Assembly: GCF_051020985.1 (NCBI RefSeq)
Contig: NC_135003.1
Coordinates: 9,727,501-9,791,500 of the forward strand
Length of the DNA stretch: 64,000 nucleotides
Source: Nomia melanderi
Lineage: Eukaryota > Arthropoda > Insecta > Hymenoptera > Halictidae
Direction of reading: 5' to 3'
Shown piece after piece: positions 48,522 through 60,840 of this stretch. The notes under the pieces were generated by a model. It was given only the letters and a program-made list of their open reading frames with translations, did not search any database and was not told where the DNA came from. How positions within the stretch are numbered: the first letter of the stretch is position 1; each line of letters starts with the position of its first letter. A program made the position numbers and the translations under genes.

Positions 48522-51500
48522 CTGGAATATAAAAAAAACAATGATTAAACGTTTCAAATAAAATGGACATAGATACAGTTGTTTGTTCACATAATCCTAG
48601 GCGGCCTGCGTGTGAAACGAGTAGAGCGACAAGGGGGAACGTCCACTAGCGGCGCTCGGTCCGATAATAATGGCAGAATTAGTTTCCACACGTCTTTGTT
48701 ATTGGTCGAGCCTGAGGTGTAGCGTGCAGCCGAATCCCCTTGCATCTCTACCCGTTTCAGATGTTCGCTGGCGGGGATCATGTGAGTAACCAACTATAGG
48801 TATGAGGTAATTTCCTAAAACCTATATTCCAGAATGAGAAACGACACTTACCTCGACTGCAGCAATACCAATAGCAACACCACCCAAAATAGATCCAACA
48901 TATGAGAGCATCAACATTATTTCCTTGTTACAACCTGTTTCGAAAGATTCACCCCTTGTGCAACTACTATTCTCCGGTTTTCCGCAGCAACTCCAAGGGA
49001 TGGGAGCGGTACTGTTAATTTTATAGAAATCATCCGGTCCGTCAACACCACAACATTTCAACTGTAATGAAATATTCAAAGTCTCAATCACCACTGATCA
49101 TAAAATAATTAACCCCCGATTTAAAATAAAAATACCCACAACGCTCTGGACACTGTCCACGACATTCGCACTGTCTGTAGACTTGTAGTATTGGTCAAAT
49201 ATCTTTGTGTAACCCTCTCTCACTTTAGACTCGTTGTCGCTATCCTTAATAACGACGAAGGCGTACACTGCGACAGCCACTTGTATCAGCAAAATGAAGA
49301 GGAGGAACGATGCGAACTGAAATGAAATCGAATCATTTTTAAGTCACTATCGGTGTCGGTAAAAACTCATCGTTTACATCTAGAACGCAAAACTTTTCGA
49401 GCAAATTTGAGCGTAAAAGTTGATTTTCAATGTAACATAAAATTCAAAGACTATTATTATATATCGTATTTAAAATGGAGTTTTATATACTCACGGTAAT
49501 AGTCATACAATGACTTTCCCGAATGGCACCGCAGCAACCAAAGAACGAGATTATAAATATAATGCTACCGAGGACTATCAACGTTATCGATGGGAACGAA
49601 ATGTTGATATCTACATTAGAGTTAAAAGAGGATGTCTGCACACGCACCAAAACACCGCAGGCCAAGATGCCTATGCCACATACCTGTAACAGGTAATAAT
49701 GTCCAAAATGAATATATTTCAACTTACACAAAATCAGCAATAACTGTCAAGAAAAAAGACACGTAGATTAATGTCCTTACAGTAATTTAGGGGAAACAGG
49801 ATTTTATAAACATTATCCTTGAACCCCATATTTCAAATTTATATTAAATTATAAAAGGTACGTTCGATTTTTCAAATGACTTATTACCTTAGAAAATGTT
49901 CTTTAACAAATTGAATGTCATGGGGTTCACCGGTGACCTCCAACCAAATCGAATTACTATAGTCCATTTAATGAAACGACGATTATTTGGAAACATTACT
50001 ATATCATAAATGATGTTACCTAATGTGGTGACATTCAGCTAGATTTCTTCCGTTTTGTGTATTTTGCTCTATGAAATCGTGCAGCAGTCAATGTGTTAAA
50101 TTATTTTCTGTTTCTGATAATAAAACAGCATAGCATATTTAATATTCATACACACATTAAGTTACAAACTTAGATATAACCGAAATTTAATATTTCGCGA
50201 GAATGATGCTGTGCATCTACATAATAATCAATTCCTTTGATCTTCTGTTTTCAATGTGGGTTTACGATTGAAGAGTACGGCGAGTGATTCAGTTGCCGTT
50301 GGCAGTCTCTTATTACGTCACATTGCACAACACTAACCGGTTGGCATTGGACACTCCGTGAATACGCGGTGCACCACACGATTGCGAATATCATGTGTAT
50401 GCGAGAATTTAGGTCGTCCTCCAAGTATAAGCCAGATGGTTCAACGTACTGTTCACGAAGAGCATTTGAACCATCAAGATCCACTCTTTTCGCAAGTCAA
50501 TTACATTCTTCGTTGCAACATGCTTAAGTCGTATATTAATAATAATTATCACAACTCGTTACATAGTTAAAATTCACTAATTATGTAACAATAAATTCGT
50601 TATTCATATATTAATTAACATTGCCAAAATGATATGATTTTTTATTAAATTTAGATTTAAATCTTTATTAATTAGAATTAATATTTCGAGTATTGATATC
50701 ATTACAATATTGAAGACTATACAAGGACAACAGTCGATGGGAGACATTTCCGGCGCAGTGGTGGGGTTAACCGTTTAGTGACCTCCGAAGCTTGCATTCT
50801 TTGCAGGATAACCAATGTGATCTTCTGTAACCAATGTTTCTTTCTGTTTTCGTTAAATGATTTAGTCGAAACAATCTTTGATTCCAATTAATTAGTGTAT
50901 ATACACGTTACTCTAGTGAGGGATAATCAAACAGAATATAAAAATAACTATTAGGGATTAACATTTTGATGGCAGTTTCATAATAGATTGTTTTCTTGAA
51001 AATAGGTCACTTATTATTTCTCACAATCACGATAAATTATACAAGACTGTCTGACCCTAAATACTTCTTCATATTTGTTACAAGCGCGAATGGTTGCGTC
51101 TGACGTTAACATATACAGACGATAAGTCCGTCATAGAATCTGTAAATTCTCACGCTTGGATTTCTTCTAACAAAGATAATATATAAAAATTATTATCTGA
51201 TTACAGAAATCAATTTTTCTCAATTAAATTCCAGGAGTTATTGTCGCAGTTGCATACCTAATGCAAGAGAACTAAGGCTTGAATCATAAATGTTTTCGTA
51301 CGTCGACGCTTAATAATTGCAAAGAAAATTTGCAGAGAAGTGACGATAAAAATTCTGCGAACGATTACGTTTCTTGAAATTTACTTTGCGATAAGATTAC
51401 CCGTCGACAGCGTTGGAAAGTGCGTATAGCCACGACGATAGCATGAGGAACATGAGAAATACATAACTTACAACATTCTTCTAATATTAGCTAACAAATT

Positions 51501-54500
51501 ACCGGGAAGACTGAGCTGTCACTTTTCACAATTTCTGCTCGATTATCTCGTAATTGATCAATTGACTATCGAGGTACTACAAATATTTATCGCGAACTAC
51601 AACTTATCGAAGAATTCACCCTCATAACGTACGATACAAATAATAATTCGCGGAATAATTAACGATTCAGGTTGAAATAAAGTTCACCTCTCAACTTTAC
51701 TTTCCTGCCACTTTTACTCTATTTTATTTTCATCATACTTTGCCCCGTATCGATATTTTTGCTACATACATTGTCTGATTATTGCGAGCGATACAGCGGC
51801 ATTAATATTCGAATTGTGGTTTCAAACCATACACATAATGCACAATTTTCACCGGATTTTAGAAAAATAGGTCACCCTACAACATGAACAACGCGAAACG
51901 ACGATTACATCCTTGAAACTTTCCAGATACGGTGCATTCGCGGCGTACATACGCTCGAAATTATTGTGATCGATGATGAGAGCCCCAGCACATGCGACTG
52001 TCCGATATTCAACTTTAGATAACTACGTGAATTTATCATTCGTAATCTACCGCTGACTATAGCCACACGATATTAAATCTATAGTATCGGTTTCACCGAG
52101 TGGCTACTCGAGTACTCGTTAACACGGTTTCCTTTTATTTTCTAGAACGGTGTTCGCCATGACAGTTTCTAGAGAGTATTCGAAACACCTTGCAGAGCTG
52201 AGAACAGTAAATCGCGGTCTTTCATTTTGTAAGTGCTATTTTTTAGCTGGACCTCTTTCGCGATGCTTAAAAATGAATTCTCACATTTGTCCAATATTCT
52301 GCGCATGAAATTGCTCGGTTCTACTTTCGAAACGGAGTTATAACGGAAACAATGGAATAGTCATGAGCGTTAATCAACGACACATTTTTATTTCTTTGTT
52401 CAATGTTTGCTTTCCAGTGACAGACTTCCCGGTGACCACTCAAATTGTTTGCTCATTAACGAATTACGATCAATCCAATGTAAATGAGATCGGTAGTCTG
52501 GCTTTTCCTTTGACGAACCATTAAAAATAGAATTCGCGTCCGACTTCGCTGATTGTATGTTGCGGTAACATGTCGCACAGATTCGAGCGGTTAATCAAAT
52601 GACGTCACCAAATTCCCATGTTTTCCAAGCGCGTGCTTCCTCTGAAATCTCTTGCGTCTAACGACGAAAAGAAACATATTGAAGTCGCTCGACTTATCCG
52701 TGCTTTCCACGAATCGATAGCTTGCTCAACAATCTTAACGCCAAATAAATCGTGATTTTTCGCGGACGATAATTTAACCGCACATTGATTCAGCAATTCT
52801 ACAAATATAAATGATGTATCAATTTTTATTGTTGGTTATCTTACTTCTTAACTATCACTTTATCAAGGGAGACTTGATAATCGCCTAGATTTGGATAAAG
52901 AATAGAGTAATTAAGATTTCGATCATTTTTAAGGAACTATACTCCGAATCCGAACGATATTCGAATTTTCTGCAGAAATCGATAAGTAAAACCGAATTCG
53001 ATACATATCTAATTTCTACGAAAAAGTGTAGGAAACGGGAACTTTGAAATCGTTCGGCTTTCTGGCTGATAATAGCCAAGAGATATTCGACAATCCGAAA
53101 ACAACTAAAAGCTTTTCAGAGTCGTTTCATCGGTATAATTTGTTAACGTATAATTAACGCATACTGCTGCGTCTGTAGACTTACAATTAATCACTGTTAC
53201 TGTTTTTATTAACAGCTTTTGACTCATCTACCATTCATCGCAACGTTCGTTGGCGCGGATCGGCGAACAAGTGAAACGATCTGTGCGTAGTCAATGGCGA
53301 TTGTGTTCGTTTCGGTGACAAATATTGACGATGTATCGATACAGGGAAACCATATTTGCCGTGGATCGTTATCTCTTAAATGTCTTCAAGGACCTATGCT
53401 TTAGAAAGTGAAATCCCCACCAAAAGTAACGAAACCTGTTTCCTGTCTCGAACAACGGTTACAGAAACCTTGAATGGGACACGCTATTTCATGGGACAAA
53501 AGGACGCGCACGGTCGGTTGAAATGTTATTTTTCGAGATTCCTTTGCACATGCGTATGTATACCGCATGGAAGCAACGCGAGAAACGCATGAAAGGAACC
53601 AGACGGCGCTGCGGATGACTCAACAGCCTTCCGCGAAAATGTAGGTTGCGGAAAATCTAGTATTAAACGAAAGAATGAATAATAGTTCCACAAAGTGGAC
53701 ATTTTCTGGGTCGTGACTACGTAGTTTCGTGAACTCCGAACGTAATCGACATTATCAAGGTTGCAGTCACTTACGCGTTAATAAAACAGTGTTCTCGTTA
53801 GTCATGTACATTGAGTTGTAAATCTCGCGAGTGGATTTCTGGTCCATCGAATTCCTATTCTCTCCTTTTAATCATTTCAGCACTGGCGATTCTAAAGATC
53901 ATATAAACGACCACGTCTGAGGTCATACGGGGACCCATGACCAGATCTTGTTTGCACAAATATTTTGAACTTGTATTTTGTTATTTTACCGCTCTTCTTC
54001 TACTAGCGAGGAATCTTATTGACTAAATATTTTGGTAACTGATTATTGTATATAATAACTGTTAACTAAACAATTGAACAGTACGAAGGATTGTGAAAAA
54101 GATGTACCAAGTTTTAAGATTGATTTATCTGGTAACGAGGAAATTATTTATAGCACAAAATGTTATTCTACATGGTTTACTGGGTTTAAACAGTAAAAAA
54201 TCAATTTGTATAATAAAATCAATTTCGACGATAGTACTATCTATGACAACGAAAATTTGTTTTCGAGTAATTTGAAGGGAGAAGAGACACCAAAAAGATG
54301 CTCCTGTGTTTTTAGGTGAACCCAGTATTTTGAAGTTGGTATTCAACGCGTGAACGGAACCTTGGACAACCGAAAGCGCAATATATCGCTGGTGAAACAG
54401 AAAGATATCGGAAAATAAGTGTACGCTGTAACATATTTCGTTGAACTGATCCCTTTTTTTTATTTTTATTCTTGGAACGTCGGAAATGATAAATACTTTC

Positions 54501-57001
54501 TTATCAATATGTAAATCCTTCTAGGGATTCCGTAAATAATGATCTGATTATAATATCTCTTTCATCGAACGTATTACCGTTCTTCTTTGAAGTTGCGAAA
54601 TTGTGTGGAACGTATTTTCACTTAATGAACGTCTAGCTTAATTATATATCTTAATTTAAATATGTCGTTTCGACTTTCCGAGTATTTCTCCATTAAAAAC
54701 AGATTTTTCAATAATCCTCTACTATGAGGATTCATGGTATGTATTCGACTATCGTCACAATCGGACGGTGAAGTTTTAACTGAAGTCAAGTGAGTAATTA
54801 TCTGCATTTAACTTGTCAAACCCAGGCTTCATTCGTAACCTATCGACACACTGCATGTAGCAATTGACTTCCGTAGAAAATAGAATAAAATTACTAATTC
54901 GAAGAAACGAAAATTTGATGTATTCTATAATAGTTATATAGTTATTCTATATTGAAATTATATAAAATGCAATATAAAAACAGCGGTTGAGTCATCGTTG
55001 GCACGGCACTACCAGTCGATGACGTGTTAAAGGAAATTTTTGATGTTGAATGCGTTTCTTAACGTTGCATTCACGCTAGTTGTTCGAAAACAATAGTTCA
55101 TTGCAAAACCAATTTAACCCCGGATGTAAGGTAGAGAGGAGCAAGACAAAGATGCTAAGAAAAAATTACTGTTGCACTAATTGGTGAGACATTTATAAGT
55201 ACTACTAGATACAATGTCAACGTCTGTTTATTAAACTGTACATTAAATTAAACTTGCTAATTTAAATAGCAAAAATGAAACAAAAAATAATTTTAATTAG
55301 TATTTTATAGAATGATTCTTGCTTCATTGCTTTTTCTAATCGTAACTAAAAAAAAGTTATTTTGTGTTTCGAATTATTAACAGAAAAATATTGTATTCAT
55401 GAAAACATTTTAAATCGTGTAAAATATCAAATGAATCTGCCAAATAAATTGAAAGTATCAGTATTATGTTATGTCCGATGCGTTACGAACATGACGGATT
55501 CGGTCGAGATTTTTTTAATCATGACCTTGAGAGTCGTTTTACTCGTTCCATGTATACTACACAACCGGAATCACTCGTGTTAATACTTGATCGTTCTTTG
55601 CTAAGAGAAAAATTTAATTCCATTTCATCGTAAACCATGTGATTCCTATTCTTCGTAATAGGAAGTAGTAATAAAAGAAAATACAATAACTATGTTGCAC
55701 CACGGTGATGTTCTGTCATCGTGGCACGTTCGAAAATGATTGCGTTACGTAAAACATTCCGACGTTGTTTTATTCTCACATATAACAACGGTCGATATCT
55801 TTTCCTCTGTAAGTTGCTTCCACCGTCTTAATTACCCTAGCAGTAACATTTATTAAAACGTAACTGAAGCTGATAGTATTATCGGTAGTAGCAGTGATAT
55901 TACTATCAACGGTAATAATAAAAGAAGTATTAATTAGATCAGTGCAATTAATTATACGCCCGATAGTAACAACGTAACTACACATATTACAAACATGGGC
56001 ACTTGTATTGATTTACAGTTGTGTTAGGCTGAGTTTAATTTCGCAAGAATGTAAATGTTTACATTCAAGAATGTAATCGGAGTTTCCAAGATCGAGTTCA
56101 TTCTTGATACAGTGACTCACAGTGAAACTAATTCGAGACGCGTCTCGTTTCAACCAATGAAAATGGCGCATTAAACGCGGAATGCTTCAATTTTCCCTGT
56201 TTACGTACAACTGTAAACTATCAAGAATGCAATTTAAATCGAATCAATGTCAAACAAATTGTTAGAAAATTGTTATTCAAATTTATCACAGTGGACTGCG
56301 TAAGATACTGGAGTATTGGAACAGATTTTCATCGCCGCATTCTAAAAAACGCGTTTTACACAATAATGCATGTTCGATTATTTATGCATTGCAAGCCTCT
56401 CGCGAAATGGAATAAAAGGGCATCACATCGTTGAATCATATAATGTCAAGGATGCCGTAGTGCGAACATACTACGAGTAAATGAATCTAGAACGGAATTA
56501 CAACCACTACCCCTATGACCATGGAGGAATGACGCAGTTTCGTTACAAAGCATATAAATTGCTCTAGCTCGACGAACAGTTCGCTGTCAAGACTAGAGAC
56601 TGAACATATATTCCCCCATTTCTACCAGGATCTCCTCACTGTCAATTTCTTTCTCCCCTAGTTTTGCGAGGATTAAACCAAACGCCTATACCATTACTGC
56701 CATTAAAAAACAAAAAATAACGACAGAAGTATTTTTTGTCCATAAAACATTCTCAAGAATATTCCTGTTCATATCTTTTTGTAAATATTTAACGAATAAT
56801 TTAGAAATATCCGTCAACCGTCTAAAAAAACAAAACTGTCGGTAAAATAGGGACCCTAGTTTGAATTTGGCAGTCGGCTTTATCAGTAGTCTTCCCTTTT
56901 CTACATGAAATATGTACGAAATTTGATGGATAACTTACGAGAAAGAGCAAGTTGAAAATAAATAGCAACCACTTTATACATCCTGAAGCACAAGTATGCA
57001 T
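48447..57001 (-). CDS. Tetraspanin 1 (insect CD63/Tsp42-like), complete
   Basis: Minus-strand joined exons, 5' to 3': 57001-56939, 49683-49495, 49316-49140, 49061-48852, 48521-48447. The product is 237 residues and all introns are phase 0. It has four membrane spans. TM1 runs from the first exon into VCGIGILACGV. TM2 contains the tetraspanin motif FFGCCGAIRES. TM3 is FLLFILLIQVAVAVYAFVV. A large extracellular loop carries CCG, PWSCCG, a single C and GC (six cysteines), and TM4 runs across exons 4 and 5. Candidate N-glycosylation sites (NES, NST, NSS) lie in the large loop. The tail is short and basic (NAIKNAERRGHRV). Tetraspanins organise membrane microdomains by binding integrins, receptors and other tetraspanins. 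Start ATG 57001 gives the usual short N-terminus; an in-frame ATG at 57028 adds nine residues. Confidence 0.9.
48852..49061 (-). CDS. Tetraspanin 1, coding exon 4 (large loop and TM4)
   Basis: Acceptor TTTCATTACAG; donor GTAAGT. The 70 codons contain LKCCGVDGPDDF, IPWSCCGKPENSSC and ETGC, the six-cysteine large-loop signature. The start of TM4 follows (SYVGSILGGVAIGIAAVE). Confidence 0.93.
49140..49316 (-). CDS. Tetraspanin 1, coding exon 3
   Basis: Acceptor TTTCATTTCAG; donor GTGGGT. The 59 codons encode TM3 (FASFLLFILLIQVAVAVYAF) and the first helical part of the large extracellular loop (KVREGYTKIFDQYYKS). Confidence 0.9.
49495..49683 (-). CDS. Tetraspanin 1, coding exon 2
   Basis: Acceptor TTACAG and donor GTGAGT flank 63 codons. 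It covers the second half of TM1, the small extracellular loop (with an NIS glycosylation site) and TM2, ending with GCCGAIRESHCM, the motif conserved after TM2 in tetraspanins. Confidence 0.92.
49907..50095. mobile_element. piggyBac-like MITE, family D
   Basis: TTAA at 49903-49906 and 50096-50099. Left end CAAATTGAATGTC and, inverted, right end CACATTGACTGC. An internal palindrome GGTTCACCGGTGACC lies near the left end. Length 189 bp. Confidence 0.65.
50225..50530 (+). pseudogene. Possible decayed transposase fragment
   Basis: A short plus-strand frame contains VQRTVHEEHLNHQ, which resembles the helix-turn-helix segment (VWRTL-EEHL-PYH pattern, recalled) of Tc/mariner-like transposases common in ants and bees. 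Flanking frames are broken by stops and shifts. The match is short and weak. Confidence 0.25.
55850..55980. repeat. Degenerate GTAGTA/ATTACTA repeat
   Basis: Motifs such as GATAGTATTATCGGTAGTAG and GATATTACTATC resemble the eroded repeat at 16540-16800. Confidence 0.4.
56939..57001 (-). CDS. Tetraspanin 1, alternative first coding exon b
   Basis: Encodes the 21 residues MHTCASGCIKWLLFIFNLLF plus L, followed by donor GTAAGT. The CIKWLLFIFN pattern is the canonical start of tetraspanin TM1. It joins in phase 0 to VCGIGILACG at 49683. An in-frame ATG 27 bases upstream gives an extra MSNIIQKPI. Confidence 0.85.
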
Positions 57002-58983
57002 GATTGGTTTTTGTATGATATTGGACACTAGAGTTATTTAAAAAAAAAGCGTCAAACCGGCACGAAGACTACAATCGAAATGAGACACAACAGTCGAGAT
57101 GAACGTTAAAGGCTCAAAAATGAGACTGGATTAGAGTGGGGCCGAAACAAGCGAGCCAAAAGTCTGCTTCAGGTTTTCCTCAACCTATCTCTGCCTTCTT
57201 ACTTATCTCCGTGCGTAATCAGTAACCGCGATTTCCTAAAGCTTTTTCAAAGAATACTCCTAATCTGTTGATTATATAATCTTCCACTTTTAATTATTTC
57301 TCGGCCAGTACTCTACGTATAATATGAAAATGAGGAAATACTTCTGTTGCATTGTAACAGTGTAATCTTACAATACGAATTATGAAATCCTGGAAAAAAA
57401 AGTATAAGGAAAGATGAAACCTGAAGATGAATATGTTTTATAATTTTGTAGAAATATATTCTGTAAAACTAAGCTCTACATTTTTCGAGAATGTGATCAT
57501 TTTAAATATTATGGAAAAGCAGTTTTATATATTATTTTCGGCTGAAAAAAAATCATTTGATTAATTCGGCTATAATAATAACGAAACATCGAATTGAACC
57601 GAATACATGGTACATGGAATCAAGTACATACACAGTATTCAACACTCCTGACACAAATAGTATAGCTATATCGATTATTTAATAGTAAAGGGATATACAT
57701 TTACCTAGTTTTATATCATCGTTTGAATCGCGCAGCAATATGTATACCACGTTCGCTTATCACATGTTATATATTTATTGTTAAGTATGTATAATAAAAC
57801 TTTCGCAAACTTTAGTTCACGATTATGAAATCGGGAAATTTTATACATTTTATGTGCATATTGAAAGTTAACTATTTAAATTTTACACACTGACGGACAA
57901 GATAGAATATTTAACTAATTTATCAAAAAACAGCCATGAATCATGTGCCATCTTTGATCTTACAAAAAGGTTTTAAATATTTATAAGATAATGATGCATA
58001 GTCCTATGAAAGAATATTTTTTTGGTATTTAATTTTTCAAAATTAAATTATACAACGATGGTAATGTGTAAACCGTGATACCTGACCCAACTACATATAT
58101 ATATATATATATATATTAGATAGCCTTATCGCATGACTCACGCTGTGTCATGAACGTGGCACATGTTTAAATAAGCGTGAGTAAAAAAAATACATTGACA
58201 CAGGAATTACAACTAGTCCCTGACTAATAAACATTTTTCTGGATATGTACTAATTAAAATTCATGTTAAATATTGTTTAGATCGTGTTCAACATAACTCG
58301 ATACTAGCCACAAATAGGTACTGATATTGAATCATACAATTTTAATCTAATTAAGTAAATATAGGTTCAGAGCTATGGAAAAATTTTAAATATGCAATTT
58401 ATTGAACTTTGAGGAATGACAGATCATTATCGATAAAAAAAGTCATTTTTAACAACTCGCATCGAAGATAAAAATATTGCGTCAAATGGAAATTCTAGCG
58501 GAAGAATAATCACAACCAATCTGATGGTCAAACGAGTATGCATGTTTATCAGATTATATTTACAAATAACATGTGTATTGATTGCTCGATGAGAATCAAA
58601 ACTGAAATAAAAGTTGCTCTAATGGTTTGTATTATAAAATGCTTTACTATATTATTTAATATATGATCAAAAAAATGTTGAGAAATCAACGAAACTATGA
58701 TGTTTTCAAAAATGTCTGCAAAAATAAATTACACCACTAGATTTTTCTAAGTACAATAAATAGTTTAACGCAAATCAGTAAACACTCAGCGCACTTCTTT
58801 TTATTTCAACAAATAATCCACTAAAAAGGATATCTACTTAATACTTCCCTTTTAAAATTTTTTAAAATGCGCATTCGTGTAAATAATCGCAGCCGTGCTA
58901 TAAACAGAAGTCGAATACTACGTCACAGTTAAGTTTCACGAATAATTGTTTTCTTTTACGTTTCATAAAAAACACCAACTTAC
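57002..58983 (-). other. Region between the two tetraspanin 1 first exons
   Basis: AT-rich, with a (TA)n microsatellite at 58095-58116. The exon b promoter must lie in its lower part if the exon is used. No other feature was seen. Confidence 0.5.
58095..58116. repeat. (TA)n microsatellite
   Basis: An uninterrupted TA run of about 11 units. Confidence 0.9.
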
Positions 58984-59043
58984 CGCGAAGATGAAGTTAA
59001 ATATGAAGAGTAAATATTTTATCATTCCCATTCCACAACCCAT
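58984..59043 (-). CDS. Tetraspanin 1, alternative first coding exon a
   Basis: Encodes MGCGMGMIKYLLFIFNFIFA followed by donor GTAAGT, phase 0. It is a second, independent tetraspanin N-terminus, 2 kb upstream of the other. No second set of exons 2-5 lies between them, so both probably splice to the exon at 49683 from separate promoters. The N-terminal MGCGMG fits the N-myristoylation consensus with an adjacent palmitoylatable Cys. A GC-richer stretch at 59090-59260 just upstream could hold its promoter or 5' UTR. It could instead be the relic of a third paralogue. Confidence 0.75.
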
Positions 59044-60648
59044 TTTGGTAGTGTTTGATGTTGTACAACTGCCACAAAAGAATATTCTTTCAAGTATTGA
59101 ACTTCGTCCGGAGGACGCGCAAATTGACGCTCAACAGGTTAGGTTTGAGAACGCGCAGGGAACAACTGCGACACCGATTTCTTGTGTTCAACTGGCAGAA
59201 GAGCCGAAACGAGTTCCCGTTGTGAAGCGCAATAGCGCCGCGCTCGCCTTTATCTAGAAAGATTATGAAAGCTTTAATTCTCTGTAAATCTCGTACCAAC
59301 ATTGATAATACGAACTACAGTAATAACTATCAGATGCATGATACATTAGATGCATTAAATGTAGTAAAATGTAATTGATTTTCTTTGGATTATGTCTACT
59401 TCCGAGTCGTTAGTTAAATAAACACACGGTATAGAAATGTTCCGAGAATTCAAATTAACAAGGTACACCTACCATGCGAGTGTCACTACACGAAGTATCG
59501 TTATTATATGTACATTATATCTGTGAATGTCAGACAAAACGAGATTGGTCACATACTTTTAATTTCGAGATACAGCAGTTGTAAGATTAAATGCATTGAG
59601 CGCGGCATCAATAGCATATTCAGCTACAATATCAAATTTTAGGAACAATATTTTATAAATCATATGATATTAAAAAATTTCTTTGTATCTTTTATAATGA
59701 ATGTCACTAAAGAATTGTAAACAAAAAATATTTTATGTCTGTTAATTATGTACAAATGTAATTTTTTAATTTGCGTGTCGCCTAAATGGAAAGCAAAGCA
59801 AAAAAAGCTTAGCGATTATATATTCAAATACTTTTTAGTAAGATCTACCATAGTGAATGGTCCTAGCAAAATAGGTAAAAGATGGTAAAAAATTATTAAA
59901 TTAAGTTATGTTATCATATGTTGGATACTTATTTCCATTAAATTTATTGACTTGTTACAATGTTTGACAGAATGTTTTACCATCAATAAGACGTAGGAAT
60001 ACTTAAGATATGATACTCACGTTGTTACCAACAGAGTAATGAAGAAATCAATTTTACCAACAGAGTACAAGCACCGACGAGAGATACCAATGTCTTCGTT
60101 ACCAATAGAACAATAATCTCAGATTAAAAATATTCGTATGACATACTTAATATTTCATACTAATAATGCATCGGATTTTAATAAGTCGTATTACAAATAT
60201 TTATTTCCAGTCTGGTATAATTATATAAACTTGTATAGATCATTAAAAATTACGTTCTTTTGTATTAATAAATCTAACTATCATCCTTTCGCATCCCTCA
60301 TATTGTTCACTTACACGATCAACACATTTAAAGATAACGAATTTAAATACAATAGAAAATGTATGTCTCCATATCAATGGACATTCTAGAAAATGATTCT
60401 TCCGTTGCATGTGGAACTCACTCATTCAAATTTTACTTTATATTAAGCTTAAGCTAAGGAACTCTGCAAATATTTTATACAAAATTTGTCCATCTGGCAC
60501 AATATTTTTGGCATGTAGTTTTAGAATATATAAAACGAAATGTCTTATAAACATTTCTTATCGTATTAGAATTAAATGCTCGTCGTGTATCCCAGAAAAA
60601 GTAAAATGTTGAATAATTATTTATCTCGTTATTGTAAAGTAAAATTTT
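59044..60648 (-). other. Gap between the tetraspanins: exon a upstream region and tetraspanin 2 3' UTR
   Basis: A GC-richer patch at 59090-59260 lies just upstream of exon a and is the best promoter or 5' UTR candidate. The rest is AT-rich. A minus-strand AATAAA (60200-60205) could end tetraspanin 2. Confidence 0.4.
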
Positions 60649-60840
60649 TTAAAAAATTGATTGTTGAATATTAGCTATTGTTTTAGGACTTTTTAATTGA
60701 GCATTCAAAAGCTTATCATTTGTTCCCGTTTCTTTAGATGCTTGCATAAGTGCTTGCGCGGCTATCATTATATCTTTTCTTCTCTCTGTCGATTCTTGAC
60801 AAGCTTTCGCGTAACAAGTCATGCATACTATGAAACAAAC
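60649..60840 (-). CDS. Tetraspanin 2, terminal coding exon with long tail
   Basis: Acceptor TTGCAG. It encodes the end of TM4 (VCFIVCMTCYAKAC), then a charged, probably helical tail (ESTERRKDIMIAAQALMQ and on), ending with QQSIF and TAA. The tail is about 48 residues, whereas the neighbouring paralogue has about 12. Confidence 0.88.
   Translation of the reverse strand, partial: VCFIVCMTCYAKACQESTERRKDIMIAAQALMQASKETGTNDKLLNAQLKSPKTIANIQQSIF

Larger units (their letters stand above)
49684..56938 (-). other. First intron of tetraspanin 1 (7.3 kb)
   Basis: AT-rich. It contains a MITE (49907-50095), a possible transposase relic (about 50225-50530) and a degenerate repeat at 55850-55980. No exon-like segment with tetraspanin features was found here. 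Confidence 0.6.

Noticed and set aside
58946..59257. 103-codon plus-strand frame
   Set aside because: Antisense to tetraspanin first exon a and its upstream region, with no features of its own.
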